NCBI RefSeq assembly: GCF_011058165.1
Contig: NZ_JAALEG010000016.1
Span: 23,994 to 87,993 of the forward strand
Direction of reading: 5' to 3'
DNA: 64,000 nucleotides
From: Rhodococcus aetherivorans
Lineage (GTDB): Bacteria > Actinomycetota > Actinomycetes > Mycobacteriales > Mycobacteriaceae
Shown one piece after another: positions 1 through 9,100 of the stretch; positions within the stretch are counted from its first letter, which is position 1; every line of letters begins with the position of its first letter. Under the pieces are notes generated by a model, which was not told the origin of the DNA, ran no database searches, and was given only the letters and a program-made list of their open reading frames with translations. Made by a program: the position numbers and the translations under genes.

Positions 1-481
1 TCGCATTACCGTCCCCGAGTTGCAGGGGCACCGGGGTGCTCAGCCGGAACGAGTCCGGACCGGCGATGACGAGTACGCCATCGGCAGCGGGCTCGACCCA
101 CGGGGTGATCGTGCCGTAGTCCGGCCGGATCGACAGTTGCATCCGCATCGGAACCCGACCGCGCAAGCCCTCCACGATCCGCATCAGCCGCGGTGGTCCG
201 TCACCGCGACGAGGCATGAAGTCGATGATCCGGACCGCCCCGTCCGTGGTTTCGACGTCGGTTTCGAGTATGAGCGTTCCGGCACGGTATCGGCGCGTGA
301 CGTCCGCGATCTCACCGGCCGGACGAAGACTCCAGCGTCCGTGCCGATCGTCGCCGATCAGAGCGGCGAAGCACGACGGAGAATCGAAGCGGGGCAGGCA
401 CAGCCAGTCGACGGCGCCGTCACGGCTGACGAGTGCGGCGCTCTGCAGATCTCCGATCAGTCCGTAGTCCTCGATACGCAT
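1..481 (-). CDS. Glycoside hydrolase family 15 protein (trehalase/glucoamylase type), partial
   Basis: Only the first ~160 residues are present; the gene runs off the left edge of the window. The N-terminus MRIEDYGLIGDLQSAALVS followed by a DGAVDWLCLPRFDSPS segment is the typical start of bacterial GH15 proteins, which in actinobacteria act as cytosolic trehalases or glucan glucosidases releasing glucose. The catalytic (alpha/alpha)6 barrel lies in the missing part, so substrate (trehalose or alpha-glucan) cannot be decided. The ATG at 481 is chosen because it directly precedes the conserved RIEDYGLIG block. The next gene on the same strand begins upstream at 774 and ends at 577, leaving a 95-bp gap. 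Confidence 0.85.
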   Translation of the reverse strand, partial: MRIEDYGLIGDLQSAALVSRDGAVDWLCLPRFDSPSCFAALIGDDRHGRWSLRPAGEIADVTRRYRAGTLILETDVETTDGAVRIIDFMPRRGDGPPRLMRIVEGLRGRVPMRMQLSIRPDYGTITPWVEPAADGVLVIAGPDSFRLSTPVPLQLGDGNA

Positions 482-576
482 CGCGTTTTCCCATCCTGTC
501 GGCCGGGTTTCACGTATCGACCGCGTGGCACCCGTTTGTGCGATTCAGCGGTGGTGACGCGCCACGGCACGTCCCC

Positions 577-774
577 TCAGTCTTCGCGCTCGAACGTTAC
601 GAGCAGCCCTTCGACACCACCGGGGCCGAGCCGTCCCTTGATGTCTGCCGAGGTGATCGCCTTCAGTCGCCATCCCTGGCGGGCCTGTTCGTTGAGGAGC
701 CGCTCGAGTTTGTCTCCGGACATCTTGCCGCCGAGCATCTTTTCGCGAACTTCGATCACCCTGTACGTGTACAC
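577..774 (-). CDS. Small DUF4177-like protein
   Basis: 65 residues starting YTYRVIEVREKMLGGK and containing LERLLNEQARQGWRLKAI, the pattern of DUF4177-type proteins (short beta strand, amphipathic helix, then a GWRL strand). The function of the family is unknown. A longer open frame exists to 1056, but the GTG at 774 is preceded at good spacing by GAGGAG (around 781-788), and residues upstream look like shadow sequence, so the short form is preferred. It ends 95 bp before the GH15 gene and could be cotranscribed with it. No signal peptide or membrane segment. Confidence 0.7.
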   Translation of the reverse strand: MYTYRVIEVREKMLGGKMSGDKLERLLNEQARQGWRLKAITSADIKGRLGPGGVEGLLVTFERED

Positions 775-1181
775 GCCGTCTCCTCGAGATGGTCGGATGG
801 GTCCGCAGCGCTGTTTCCGGATGCCGCGGCGTGTCGAGCAGCAGACTCCTTCCCGACGAAGCTCAGACCGATCGGAGCGGCCGATGCTTCGGACGTGTTG
901 TTCCATGCGCGCGGCACATCGCAAAGTGGTTCGGGAACTGCGCGTTGGGCTTCGCTCCGAGGAGCGGATCGCCGGAGTAGGCCCTCCATCTACACACCAC
1001 CTCATTGGACCACACCGATGCAGTTGCCGGTTCGGGAAAGCGGAGGCTGGTCTCATGGCCCAGCCATCCGGAACGCCACGTCCAATCCGGCTCCGCGGGA
1101 TCGACCGAGCACCAGCTCCATCAAGTGGAAGTCCGCCGGATGCTTACCTGGGGGAGGCGCCACCGGAGCGCCCCTCCTGTC
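775..1181. other. Intergenic stretch without a supported gene
   Basis: About 400 bp between the DUF4177-like gene and the alpha/beta-hydrolase gene, both read leftward. Open frames cross it on both strands but none has a ribosome site or a recognisable product. A GC-rich imperfect hairpin at 1151-1177 (GGAGGCGC against GCG..CCTCC) lies just after the hydrolase stop codon and may end its transcript, though no T-run follows. The promoter of the DUF4177-like gene should be here, but no clear -35/-10 pair was picked out. Confidence 0.5.
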
Positions 1182-2966
1182 CTACTCGCCGGCTTCGATG
1201 ATCGTCCGGAGGGTGGTGAGTTGCTCGGGGGTGATCCCCGTCGGTTGCATGACCGCGTTCCACCCGTCGACGTACCCGGAGGTGTATTTGTGGCCGTGGC
1301 CGCCCGGGACACCGGTGGAGAACGGCAGGTCCGCGGTGACCTGCCAGAACGTCACGAACGGCATCCAGAACATCTCCTCGAGCACATCCTGTCCGGGTGG
1401 CTGACCGATCCAGTCCGGTTCGCCGAGGATCAGATTCGGGCTCCACCAGACGATCGGGTCGGACGGATGCATCAGGTACAGGACCCGACTGCCGTCCCAG
1501 GGCGTGTCCGCGGGAGGAATCTCCGTCCGGGGATCGTTGGTGAATCGCACCGTGCGCCCGTTCTGGTAGACCGGCTCGATCTCCGGGCTGCCCGGGGCAC
1601 GCCGATCGCTGAATTCCCGGAACAGGGTGTTGAAGTTCGGGGGGCCGACGAACAGCGTCCCCGAGGTGCGGTTGCGCAGATCGTATTCGCCGCTGAAGGC
1701 GGTCTCGCCGCCGAACGAGCCGAGGCTCTCTCCGGCGACGAACAGCCGGGGGCGGTTGTCCTGTGGCAGTTTCGACCACACGTCGTAGACCGCGTCGAAC
1801 AGATCGCGACCGGCTTGCCGGGCCTTGGATTGATCGACCAGATAGGAGATCCACGACGGCAGGTACGAGTACTGGAGCGCCACGGTCGCCGCGTCGCCAC
1901 CGGTGAGATACTCGAACGAATCCACCAGCGCGGGGTCCACCCACCCGCTTCCCGTGGTGGTGATCACCAGCAGGTTCCCCCGCTGGAAACCTCCGGCACG
2001 GCTGAGGTCCTCGACCGCCGACGCCGCCCGGGATTCGGAGTCGTCGGCCGACGCCAGTCCGGCATAGGCCCGGATCGGCTCCAGGGCCGGGCGTTGGGCG
2101 AACTGTGTGAGCTCCTCCGTGGAGGGGCCGGAGCCGATGAAGCTGCGCCCCTGCCACCCCAACGACTCCCACGGCACCACCGATCCCGGTCCGCCCGAAC
2201 GCAGGCCGGTCGTGGGCTGCTGTATGCCCTCCGGGGTCATGGTGTCCCGCACCGAGAACGCCGAGTTGGCGACACCGACGAGGCCACCGAGCAGCACACC
2301 CGACACGACCGCATAGACGAGCCAGGCGACCGCGAGCCACCCGACCACGGTCGCCGCGCGATGTCCGATCCACCGGTTGAGCAGAGCGGCCAGCCAGCGA
2401 TACAAGCCCCGGACGCCGCGCCCGACCGCCAGGAGGAGACCGAACATCACTGCAGCCACGACGGGGGAGAGGACCACGAGCGCGACGTTGTACTCGGTGA
2501 CCCCCATCAACCCGCGGATCTCGTGCTGCCAGTACTGACCGACGGCGAAGGAGCCGACGAACAGCACCGCCGCGGCGACGAGGAAGACCAGCCAGGAGCC
2601 GCGCCGCGGACGTCGAGGGCCTCGGTCGGCGAATGCGCGCCACACGAACGCCGCGAACACCCCCAACCCGTAGCCGATCGCGGCAGTGATGCCACAGATC
2701 ATGCCCTGGAGCAGGCCTCCGCGTGGTAGCAGCGACGGCGTGAACGACAGGCACGCGAAGATCAGTGCGCCCCAGCACCCCGGAAGGGTGACGTACAGCA
2801 GCTTCCGGCGGCCCCCGGTCTCGGGCGACCGGCTCTCGTCGTCTCCTTCCGCGGCCTCGACGGTCGCGGCGCGAGCTCCGGAGCCGGGAAGACCTGCACC
2901 GGTGTTCGCCGTGTCGGGCGCGCCCGGCGCCGAATCGTCCTGGGCGCCGGTTCCCTGTTGTGTCAT
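1182..2966 (-). CDS. Membrane-anchored alpha/beta-hydrolase (DUF2319 / Abhydrolase_9 family)
   Basis: 594 residues from the ATG at 2966 (MTQQGTGAQDD). A hydrophilic low-complexity N-terminus of ~45 residues is followed by about four to five transmembrane segments (roughly residues 55-260), then a soluble hydrolase domain carrying the nucleophile elbow GESLG with Ser414. The C-terminal part ends HGHKYTSGYVDGWNAVMQP. This two-part build (N-terminal membrane domain plus alpha/beta hydrolase) is the Abhydrolase_9 family of actinobacteria; the physiological substrate is unknown, a lipid or cell-envelope ester being the usual guess. The open frame extends 15 codons further to 3011, but those residues look like leader. 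It is separated by ~115 bp from the DUF7144 gene upstream. Confidence 0.85.
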   Translation of the reverse strand: MTQQGTGAQDDSAPGAPDTANTGAGLPGSGARAATVEAAEGDDESRSPETGGRRKLLYVTLPGCWGALIFACLSFTPSLLPRGGLLQGMICGITAAIGYGLGVFAAFVWRAFADRGPRRPRRGSWLVFLVAAAVLFVGSFAVGQYWQHEIRGLMGVTEYNVALVVLSPVVAAVMFGLLLAVGRGVRGLYRWLAALLNRWIGHRAATVVGWLAVAWLVYAVVSGVLLGGLVGVANSAFSVRDTMTPEGIQQPTTGLRSGGPGSVVPWESLGWQGRSFIGSGPSTEELTQFAQRPALEPIRAYAGLASADDSESRAASAVEDLSRAGGFQRGNLLVITTTGSGWVDPALVDSFEYLTGGDAATVALQYSYLPSWISYLVDQSKARQAGRDLFDAVYDVWSKLPQDNRPRLFVAGESLGSFGGETAFSGEYDLRNRTSGTLFVGPPNFNTLFREFSDRRAPGSPEIEPVYQNGRTVRFTNDPRTEIPPADTPWDGSRVLYLMHPSDPIVWWSPNLILGEPDWIGQPPGQDVLEEMFWMPFVTFWQVTADLPFSTGVPGGHGHKYTSGYVDGWNAVMQPTGITPEQLTTLRTIIEAGE

Positions 2967-3082
2967 CGCTGTCCGCCTATGTGCGACCGGTCCGGGACGA
3001 GCGAGAAGCATTCCCGATTTCGCGCCAGGCCGACTTCTCGATCAGCAGGGGAACGAAGGTCCGGATCTCCTCCTCGGCCTGG

Positions 3083-3508
3083 TCAGTAGTAGTCGGCTCG
3101 CGGGTTCCAGGTCGAGATCGCCCAGATCACCACCACGTCGAGCGCGATGATCAGGATCGACCACCACGGGTAGTACGGGAGCCACAGGAAGTTCGCGAGG
3201 ATCGACAGCGCAGCGATGACAATTGCCGACACTCGTGCCCACGTCGCGCCGCTGATCAGGGCGATGCCCACGACCACCATCACCACACCGAAGACGATAT
3301 GGACCCACCCCCAGGTGGTCAGGTCGAATTTGAAGGTGTACTCCTGGCCCTGGACGAACACCTCGTCCTCGGCCACCGCCGCAATCCCTTGGAAGAACTG
3401 CAGGATGCCGATCGTGGCCATGATGACCGCGGCCCCGATCGACGTCCCCGCGGCGATGCCCTGTTTGACGGACATGCCTTCCTGATCGGCACGCACGTTC
3501 TGAGACAT
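3083..3508 (-). CDS. DUF7144-type small membrane protein
   Basis: 141 residues with four predicted transmembrane helices (about 19-41, 66-87, 89-108 and 111-131) and a short basic C-terminus. The lines WGWVHIVFGVVMVVVGIAL and FLWLPYYPWWSILIIALDV are hallmarks of the actinobacterial DUF7144 membrane family. Function unknown. The ATG at 3508 follows a GGAAGGGGAG-like ribosome site. It is divergent from the DUF6325-type gene at 3757, so 3509-3756 must hold both promoters. Confidence 0.8.
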   Translation of the reverse strand: MSQNVRADQEGMSVKQGIAAGTSIGAAVIMATIGILQFFQGIAAVAEDEVFVQGQEYTFKFDLTTWGWVHIVFGVVMVVVGIALISGATWARVSAIVIAALSILANFLWLPYYPWWSILIIALDVVVIWAISTWNPRADYY

Positions 3509-3756
3509 GATGCTCCCCTTCCGAGGCGGGATTGGTCTCGCCCAGTGTGCGCTTCGGCTCTGTTTCTCTGCAGTGGCTTCGGGCCTTTTTCCCGTTTCGA
3601 AGCGGTCACGAGACCGGCATGCGCCGGGGGCGGGTCGGTGTCCCGATGCCGCATGTGCAAAAACCGATGCGGGTTGCCGCGCGCGGACTATCGTCGAACA
3701 GGTGGTGGGTGGTGCGCCCGCCGAACACTGGTTCCGTCGCTGAAACGAGGCTCCTG

Positions 3757-4206
3757 GTGACCGATTCCGATATCGACGAGATGGGTCCGGTCGACTATCT
3801 CGTCATCGAGTTTCCTGCCGATCGCCCTCCCGACGGGTCGGCGCTACCGCTCCTGCGCGACCTCGTCGAGCGCGGCATCATCCGGGTGCTGGACCTGGCG
3901 TTCGTCCGCAAGGACCCCGACGGCTCCGTCGCCGGGATCGACATCGCCGAGGTCGGGCTCGAGGGCGAGTTCGACGTGACCCTGTTCGCGGAGGCCGCCT
4001 CGGGTCTGCTCGACGACACTGATTTCGCCGAAGCCGGAGCCGCGCTCGAGCCGGGCTGCTCGGCAGCCGTCCTGGTCTACGAGAACACCTGGGCCGCGCC
4101 CTTCGCGCGGGCACTGCGTCGCAACGGCGCCCAGCTCGTCGCGTCGGGCCGCATCCCGGTGCAGAGCATCCTGTCGTCTCTGGACGCCCTTGGATCTGAA
4201 AGCTGA
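3757..4206 (+). CDS. DUF6325-type protein
   Basis: 149 residues. The start is the GTG at 3757, preceded by ACGAGG at 7-8 nt; upstream in-frame codons to 3532 overlap the divergent promoter region and look non-coding. The sequence (MGPVDYLVIEFP, then IRVLDLAFVRKDPDG, and AAVLVYENTWAAPFARALR) matches the DUF6325 family, soluble alpha/beta proteins often annotated as putative membrane or stress-related proteins. It is followed after 55 bp by a SHOCT-domain gene on the same strand, an association common in actinobacteria. Biochemical role unknown. Confidence 0.75.
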   Translation: MTDSDIDEMGPVDYLVIEFPADRPPDGSALPLLRDLVERGIIRVLDLAFVRKDPDGSVAGIDIAEVGLEGEFDVTLFAEAASGLLDDTDFAEAGAALEPGCSAAVLVYENTWAAPFARALRRNGAQLVASGRIPVQSILSSLDALGSES

Positions 4207-4261
4207 AGTAGAGCAAAGTAATTCGAATCGACATGCCATTCGAGTACCCGAGGAGTGCACC

Positions 4262-4555
4262 ATGCCCGGACTGCTTCGCGGAGTCGCCCGTACCGCCGTG
4301 GTGGCCGGAACCGCCACCGCCGTGTCCAACCGGGTGTCCCGGCGGCAGGGCCGGCGCTGGGCGGCGCAGGAGCAGGCTCCATACGACCGCGATGCGCAGT
4401 ACCCGCCCGAACCTGCCCCGACGCCGGCCGCCCCGGCGGCGCCGGGAGGGACGGACCGGATCGCCGCATTGAAGGACCTCGCCGAGCTGAAAACACAAGG
4501 CGTGCTCACCGAGGCCGAGTTCGAGGCCGAGAAGGCCCGGATCCTGGCGTCCTGA
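4262..4555 (+). CDS. SHOCT-domain protein
   Basis: 97 residues from the ATG at 4262, with GAGGAG just upstream. The N-terminus has a short apolar helix (LLRGVARTAVVAGTATAVSN), the middle is Pro/Ala-rich, and the last ~32 residues form a SHOCT domain (IAALKDLAELKTQGVLTEAEFEAEKARIL), a short C-terminal helical hairpin probably used for oligomerisation. Probably cotranscribed with the DUF6325-type gene 55 bp upstream. Confidence 0.85.
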   Translation: MPGLLRGVARTAVVAGTATAVSNRVSRRQGRRWAAQEQAPYDRDAQYPPEPAPTPAAPAAPGGTDRIAALKDLAELKTQGVLTEAEFEAEKARILAS

Positions 4556-4580
4556 TCCCTCCGCTCGATCGGCACGGCGG

Positions 4581-4606
4581 CCGGCCGTCGCCGGCGGGTC
4601 GGCCGG
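4581..4606. terminator. Possible bidirectional terminator hairpin
   Basis: Seven-base arms CCGGCCG (4581-4587) and CGGCCGG (4600-4606) with a 12-nt loop lie between two convergent genes (stop at 4555 on + and stop at 4641 on -). No T-run follows, as is common in actinobacteria. The assignment rests on position and symmetry only. Confidence 0.35.
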
Positions 4607-4640
4607 TCAGCGAGGGCGACGCCGCGGCGCAGCAGCGGGC

Positions 4641-5057
4641 TCAGCCGCGCCGCCTGCCCCACTCGATCGCCGGGCACGCGTCCATCACCATCGCCACGCC
4701 CTGCTCGGTGGTGCGCCGGAACGCGTCCTCGTCGATCACGCCGAGCTGGAACCACACGCCCTTCGCGCCGATCGCGACGGCCTGGTCGGCGAACTCGCCC
4801 GCCGACTCCGACCGGCGGAACACGTCGACCACCTCGACGGGGAACGGGACGTCGGCGAGGGACGCGTAGCCCTGCTCGCCGAGCACCGTCGGCGCGTTCG
4901 GATGAATGGGGACGATCCGCTTGCCGCGCTCCTGCAACAGGCGCGCGATCCGATACGCGGTCCGGCCGGGATTGCCGGACAGCCCGACCACCGCCCAGGT
5001 GTCGCAGTCGTCGAGCATCAGGTTCACAGCCTTCGGGTCCTGCCAGGACGTGCTCAT
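4641..5057 (-). CDS. CoA-binding protein (YccU/YmfB-like Rossmann fold)
   Basis: 138 residues from the ATG at 5057. The pattern WAVVGLSGNPGRTAYRIARL, then KRIVPIHPNAPTVLGEQGYASLADV and VWFQLGVIDEDAF, is that of the CoA_binding_2 family: a small stand-alone Rossmann domain like the N-terminal part of succinyl-CoA synthetase alpha. These proteins bind CoA or a nucleotide in vitro; their cellular role is not settled. The gene stands alone, convergent with the SHOCT gene and divergent from the gene starting near 5260. Confidence 0.85.
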   Translation of the reverse strand: MSTSWQDPKAVNLMLDDCDTWAVVGLSGNPGRTAYRIARLLQERGKRIVPIHPNAPTVLGEQGYASLADVPFPVEVVDVFRRSESAGEFADQAVAIGAKGVWFQLGVIDEDAFRRTTEQGVAMVMDACPAIEWGRRRG

Positions 5058-5259
5058 GGCAGCAAAATTACCCCTCGTCGGCGCGGGGCGGACATCGTCG
5101 CGGCACCCGGTCCGACCCACCGAAGGCCGACTCGTCCGGCCACCGCCGAACCCCTGCCCGTACTCTGGAGTACAGAAACTCGAGTCGTGCCGCGTTGGAC
5201 CCGTCGCAACACAGCTCACCGATGTGTACGGGGCGCAGCACAGAAATGGACGCAGTCGA

Positions 5260-6054
5260 GTGCAAGATACGGCCGGTCGAGGCATCCAAGCCTTCATTTC
5301 CGAGGTCATCCAGCGCGGGGGCCGCGCCGAGCGGCTCGAGCACCTGCCGCGCAACCCGGTCCAGGTGTGGGGCGTCGACGGGGACAGCTGCATCGTGCGC
5401 GTCCGCGCCAAGATCGACGGGGACTGGCAGGCGCGACGGCAGGACGCCCTGCCGGACGCCGACGACACGGGCTCGCAGTTCTGGGTCTTCGTGGACCTGG
5501 GGAGCACCCCGGTGACGTACTTCGTGCTTCCGTCCGACGAGGTCGCGGCGGGGATCGCCGCCGAGGTCGACATCTGGATGGCCGATGCGCGCGGCCGGAC
5601 CCGCACCGGAAGCCACGCCATCCCGCTCAGCAGCGTCGCCCACGGCAAGGACCGCTGGGACCTGCTCGGCCTGACGCCGGCCAAGGACACCACCCGCTAC
5701 ACCGACGACGACGCGGCCGAGGCCGAGCAGGAGCGGCTCGCCCGCAACCGCGCGCGCAAGGCGAGCGCCTCGGGCAAGGCACGCGGGGCGGCCGAACCCG
5801 AGGTCGCCGAGGACCCGCGGCTGCCGGTGCTCGCCGACTGGGACGGCTACCGGGTCAAGGGGCGGTTCGACCCCGCCACCGGCGTCCTCGAGATCACGGC
5901 CGGTCCGATGGAGGGCCGGCGGTTTCCCGATCCGACCACCGCCGCCGTCGCCGTCGCCAGCTACCTCAGCGGTGACGTCGAATCGTGCGACGGCGGCATG
6001 TTCTGGCGCCTCGACCAGCCGGAATCCACGCCGTTGGGGGCGCACCTCGCCTGA
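5260..6054 (+). CDS. Conserved actinobacterial protein of unknown function
   Basis: 264 residues if started at the GTG at 5260 (VQDTAGRGIQAFISEVIQRG); an alternative in-frame GTG lies near 5224. No strong ribosome site precedes either. The N-terminal ~120 residues (QVWGVDGDSCIVRVRAKIDG, then SQFWVFVDLGSTPVTYFVLP) resemble a restriction-endonuclease-like fold seen in other uncharacterised proteins that pair a VRVRAKxxGDWQ strand with FWVFVDLG. The centre is charged and probably disordered (residues ~145-185). The C-terminal ~75 residues (YRVKGRFDPATGVLEITAGP) look like a small beta domain. I do not recognise a defined function; the nuclease-like reading is tentative. Confidence 0.6.
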   Translation: MQDTAGRGIQAFISEVIQRGGRAERLEHLPRNPVQVWGVDGDSCIVRVRAKIDGDWQARRQDALPDADDTGSQFWVFVDLGSTPVTYFVLPSDEVAAGIAAEVDIWMADARGRTRTGSHAIPLSSVAHGKDRWDLLGLTPAKDTTRYTDDDAAEAEQERLARNRARKASASGKARGAAEPEVAEDPRLPVLADWDGYRVKGRFDPATGVLEITAGPMEGRRFPDPTTAAVAVASYLSGDVESCDGGMFWRLDQPESTPLGAHLA

Positions 6055-6186
6055 CGGCACCCGAGGTTTCCGCCCTGTTCGCCGTCGCGTCGACTCCGGG
6101 GTGCCCAAGGGCAACCCGAACCCGTTCGACTATGGTCATACTCGACGTGTGCCCCTGAGCACGTCGGCGAACGGAAGTGAGAGATC

Positions 6187-7107
6187 ATGGGCAGCCCTCG
6201 TGGGGCCGAGCGAATAGCCGAATACCCGAGGCCCTCGCACACCCTGCTGCACATCACCGACACCCACCTGGTCGGCGGAGACGAACTGCTCTACGGGACG
6301 GTCGACGCCGACGCCCGGGTGCGGCAGATTCTCGCCGATATCCGCGCGTCCCAGGTACAGCCGGACGCGCTCGTGTTCACCGGCGACCTCGCCGACCGCG
6401 GCCAGCCCGACGCCTACTCGAAGCTGCGCGGCCTCGTCGAGCCCGTCGCGCAGGCACTCGGCGCGCAGATCGTGTGGGCCATGGGCAACCACGACGACCG
6501 CGCCACCTTCCGCGAACTGCTGCTGGATCAGGCGCCGTCCACCGGCCCGATCGACCGCGTATACGACGTCAACGGCCTGCGCATCATCACCCTCGACACC
6601 TCGGTGCCCGGGTTCCACCACGGCGAGATCTCGCAGGAGCAGCTGAACTGGCTGGCGCAGGAACTCGAGACGTCGGCGCGCTTCGGCACCATCCTCGCCA
6701 TGCACCACCCGCCGGTGCCCAGCGTGTTCGACCAGGCCGTGCTCGTCGAGCTGCGCGACCAGGCCTGCCTCGCCGAGGTGCTGCGCGGCACCGACGTGCG
6801 CACCATCCTCGCCGGGCACCTGCACTACACCACGACCGCGACCTTCGCCGACATCCCCGTCTCCGTGGCCTCCTCGACGTGCTACACCCAGGACCTCAAC
6901 GTTCCGGCCGGGTGCCAGCGCGGCCACGACGGTGCCCAGGGCTTCAACCTCGTGCACGTCTACCCGGACACCATCGTCCACTCCGTGGTGCCGACCGGCA
7001 GCTACATCACCACCGGCCGGCCGTCCACCGCGGAGGACGCGGCCCAGCGTCTCGCCGAGGCCGGAATCCGCATCCCCGAGAACCCGGACGTCACCGTCCG
7101 CGTCTAG
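6187..7107 (+). CDS. cpdA: 3',5'-cyclic nucleotide phosphodiesterase (CpdA / Rv0805-like)
   Basis: 306 residues, about the length of M. tuberculosis Rv0805 and similar to it along the whole chain. Calcineurin-type metal motifs are intact: DTH at 25-27, [22 protein letters not shown] and GHLHYTT. Rv0805 is a dinuclear metal phosphodiesterase that hydrolyses 2',3'- and 3',5'-cAMP and binds the cell envelope through its C-terminal part; the same role is inferred here. The ATG at 6187 follows GAGAG. The gene meets the aldolase gene tail to tail, their stop codons overlapping on the CTAG at 7104-7107. Confidence 0.9.
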   Translation: MGSPRGAERIAEYPRPSHTLLHITDTHLVGGDELLYGTVDADARVRQILADIRASQVQPDALVFTGDLADRGQPDAYSKLRGLVEPVAQALGAQIVWAMGNHDDRATFRELLLDQAPSTGPIDRVYDVNGLRIITLDTSVPGFHHGEISQEQLNWLAQELETSARFGTILAMHHPPVPSVFDQAVLVELRDQACLAEVLRGTDVRTILAGHLHYTTTATFADIPVSVASSTCYTQDLNVPAGCQRGHDGAQGFNLVHVYPDTIVHSVVPTGSYITTGRPSTAEDAAQRLAEAGIRIPENPDVTVRV

Positions 7108-8126
7108 GCTCGCGCCGCACGTTCGCCCAGCAGGTCGAGGGCGATGTCGACGATCATGTCCTCCTGCCCGCCGACGAGCGCGCGTCGCCCGACCTCGAGC
7201 AGGAGGGTGCGCACGTCGATGCCGTAACGCTCGGACGCTGCCTCCGCGTGGCGGAGGAACGAGGAGTACACGCCGGCGTAGCCGAGGGTGAGGGTCTCGC
7301 GGTCCACCCGGACCGGCCGATCCTGAAGCGGCCGGACCAGGTCGTCGGCGGCGTCCTGCAGCGCGAACAGGTCGCTGCCGTGGGTCCAGCCCTGCAGGTC
7401 GGCGACGGCGACGAACGCCTCGAGCGGGCAGTTGCCGGCCCCGCCGCCGTGGCCGGCCAGGGAGGCATCGACGCGAGTCACCCCTTCCTCGACGGCGACC
7501 ACGGAGTTCGCCACCGACAACGACAGATTCTCGTGGGCGTGGATACCGATCTCGGTGCCCGGGTCGAGCACGTTCCGGTAGGCCCGAACCCGTTCGCGTA
7601 CCCCGTCCATGGTCAGCCGACCGCCGGAGTCGGTCACGTAGACGCAGTGCGCGCCGTAGGACTCCATCAACTTCGCCTGTCGCGCCAGCTCGGCGGGCGG
7701 TGCCATGTGGCTCATCATGAGGAATCCGGAGACGTCCATGCCCAGCTCGCGGGCCGTGGCGATGTGCTGGGCCGAGACGTCCGCCTCGGTGCAGTGCGTG
7801 GCCACGCGCACCGAGCGGACCCCGAGCCGGTAGGCGTGCTCGAGTTCGCGGATCGTGCCGATCCCGGGCAGGAGCAGCGTGGTGAGGCGCGCCCGGGACA
7901 CGTTCGCGGCCGCGGCCTCGATCCACTCCCAGTCGGTGTGGCTGCCCGGTCCGTAGTTGAGGCTGCCCCCGGCCAGTCCGTCGCCGTGGGCGACCTCGAT
8001 GGCGTCGACACCGGCCGCGTCCAGCGCGGCCACGATACGGCCCACGTCGTCCGGGGTGATGCGGTGCCGAACGGCGTGCATCCCGTCCCGGAGCGTGACG
8101 TCCTGGATGAACAGTTCGGTCGTCAT
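7104..8126 (-). CDS. 4-hydroxy-2-oxovalerate aldolase (DmpG/BphI/HsaF/MhpE family)
   Basis: 340 residues, full family length. The N-terminal [17 protein letters not shown] carries the metal-binding Arg-Asp of the HMGL-like TIM barrel; [13 protein letters not shown] and [15 protein letters not shown] supply the metal-ligand HxH site. It cleaves 4-hydroxy-2-oxovalerate (or a longer homologue) to pyruvate and an aldehyde that is passed to the partner dehydrogenase through a tunnel. Its start overlaps the dehydrogenase stop by 4 bp (ATGA), as expected for the bifunctional complex. The final step of the lower meta-cleavage pathway is assigned; which aromatic or steroid ring compound feeds it is unknown because no extradiol dioxygenase is in the window. 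Confidence 0.92.
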   Translation of the reverse strand: MTTELFIQDVTLRDGMHAVRHRITPDDVGRIVAALDAAGVDAIEVAHGDGLAGGSLNYGPGSHTDWEWIEAAAANVSRARLTTLLLPGIGTIRELEHAYRLGVRSVRVATHCTEADVSAQHIATARELGMDVSGFLMMSHMAPPAELARQAKLMESYGAHCVYVTDSGGRLTMDGVRERVRAYRNVLDPGTEIGIHAHENLSLSVANSVVAVEEGVTRVDASLAGHGGGAGNCPLEAFVAVADLQGWTHGSDLFALQDAADDLVRPLQDRPVRVDRETLTLGYAGVYSSFLRHAEAASERYGIDVRTLLLEVGRRALVGGQEDMIVDIALDLLGERAARA

Positions 8127-9100
8127 CGGGTGGTCTCCAGTTCTGCCGCGCGTGCGGTGTCCGTCTCGGCGGCGGCCTCCGCGAACCGCAGGGCGGCCGA
8201 GGTCATGATGTCGAGGTTGCCCGCGTACGCGGGCAGATAATGCGCGGCACCCTCGACCTCGAGGAATACCGACACCTGGTGGGTGGGTGTGGCCGGGGCG
8301 CCGTCGGCGAGCAGGGTATGCACCGGTTGCCCCTCCGGAACCGGGGTGATCTGCACCCGCTGCTTGAGCCGGTAGCCCGGCACGTAGGCGGCGACGTCGG
8401 CGACCATCCGCTCGATCGACTCCCGGACGGCGTCGTGCACGACTGCGCTCGGCTCGGAGATCAGGCAGAACACGGTGTCCCGCATGATCAGCGGCGGCTC
8501 GGCAGGGTTCAGGACGATCACCGCCTTGCCCCGGGCCGCGCCGCCGACCGACTCGATCGCGTGCGCCGTCGTCTCGGTGAACTCGTCGATGTTCGCGCGG
8601 GTGCCGGGTCCGGCGGACTTCGACGCGATGGACGCGACGATCTCGGCGTAGGCGACGGGCGTGACGCGCGAGACCGCCGCCACGACGGGGATGGTTGCCT
8701 GCCCACCGCAGGTGACCATGTTGACGTTCGGGGCGTGCCGGTGTGCGTCGAGGTTGACGGCCGGAACGACGAAGGGGCCGATCGCTGCGGGCGTGAGGTC
8801 GATCAGCCGCTTGCCGTAGGGTTCGAGCGCCCGGGCGTTGGCCCGGTGCGCCTGTGCCGACGTCGCGTCGAACACGAAGCCGATCTCGTCGAAGTTCGGC
8901 AGGCCGATCAGGCCCGCCACGCCGTCGGCGGTGGTGGGGACACCCAGCCGGCGGGCGCGGGCCAGGCCGTCCGAGTCGGGATCGATGCCGACCATGGCGC
9001 CCATCTCGAGATTGGTCGAGTTCCGGATCACCTTGATCATCAGGTCGGTGCCGATGTTGCCGGAGCCGATGACGGCCACCTGTGTTCTGCGGGTGCTCAT
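8123..9100 (-). CDS. Acetaldehyde dehydrogenase, acetylating (DmpF/BphJ/HsaG/MhpF family)
   Basis: 325 residues with an N-terminal Rossmann motif [13 protein letters not shown] and the catalytic cysteine in [14 protein letters not shown] (about Cys131). It oxidises the short aldehyde released by the aldolase to its acyl-CoA with NAD+ and CoA. Four-base ATGA overlaps on both sides tie it to the hydratase upstream and the aldolase downstream, so the three enzymes are one translationally coupled unit. Confidence 0.93.
   Translation of the reverse strand: MSTRRTQVAVIGSGNIGTDLMIKVIRNSTNLEMGAMVGIDPDSDGLARARRLGVPTTADGVAGLIGLPNFDEIGFVFDATSAQAHRANARALEPYGKRLIDLTPAAIGPFVVPAVNLDAHRHAPNVNMVTCGGQATIPVVAAVSRVTPVAYAEIVASIASKSAGPGTRANIDEFTETTAHAIESVGGAARGKAVIVLNPAEPPLIMRDTVFCLISEPSAVVHDAVRESIERMVADVAAYVPGYRLKQRVQITPVPEGQPVHTLLADGAPATPTHQVSVFLEVEGAAHYLPAYAGNLDIMTSAALRFAEAAAETDTARAAELETTR

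Noticed and set aside
577..1056. 159-residue version of the DUF4177-like protein
   Set aside because: The internal GTG at 774 has a strong ribosome site and the family similarity starts there.
20..1404. Overlapping + strand frames opposite the GH15 and DUF4177-like genes
   Set aside because: The minus-strand frames carry recognisable family sequence (RIEDYGLIGD; LLNEQARQGW); the plus frames do not.
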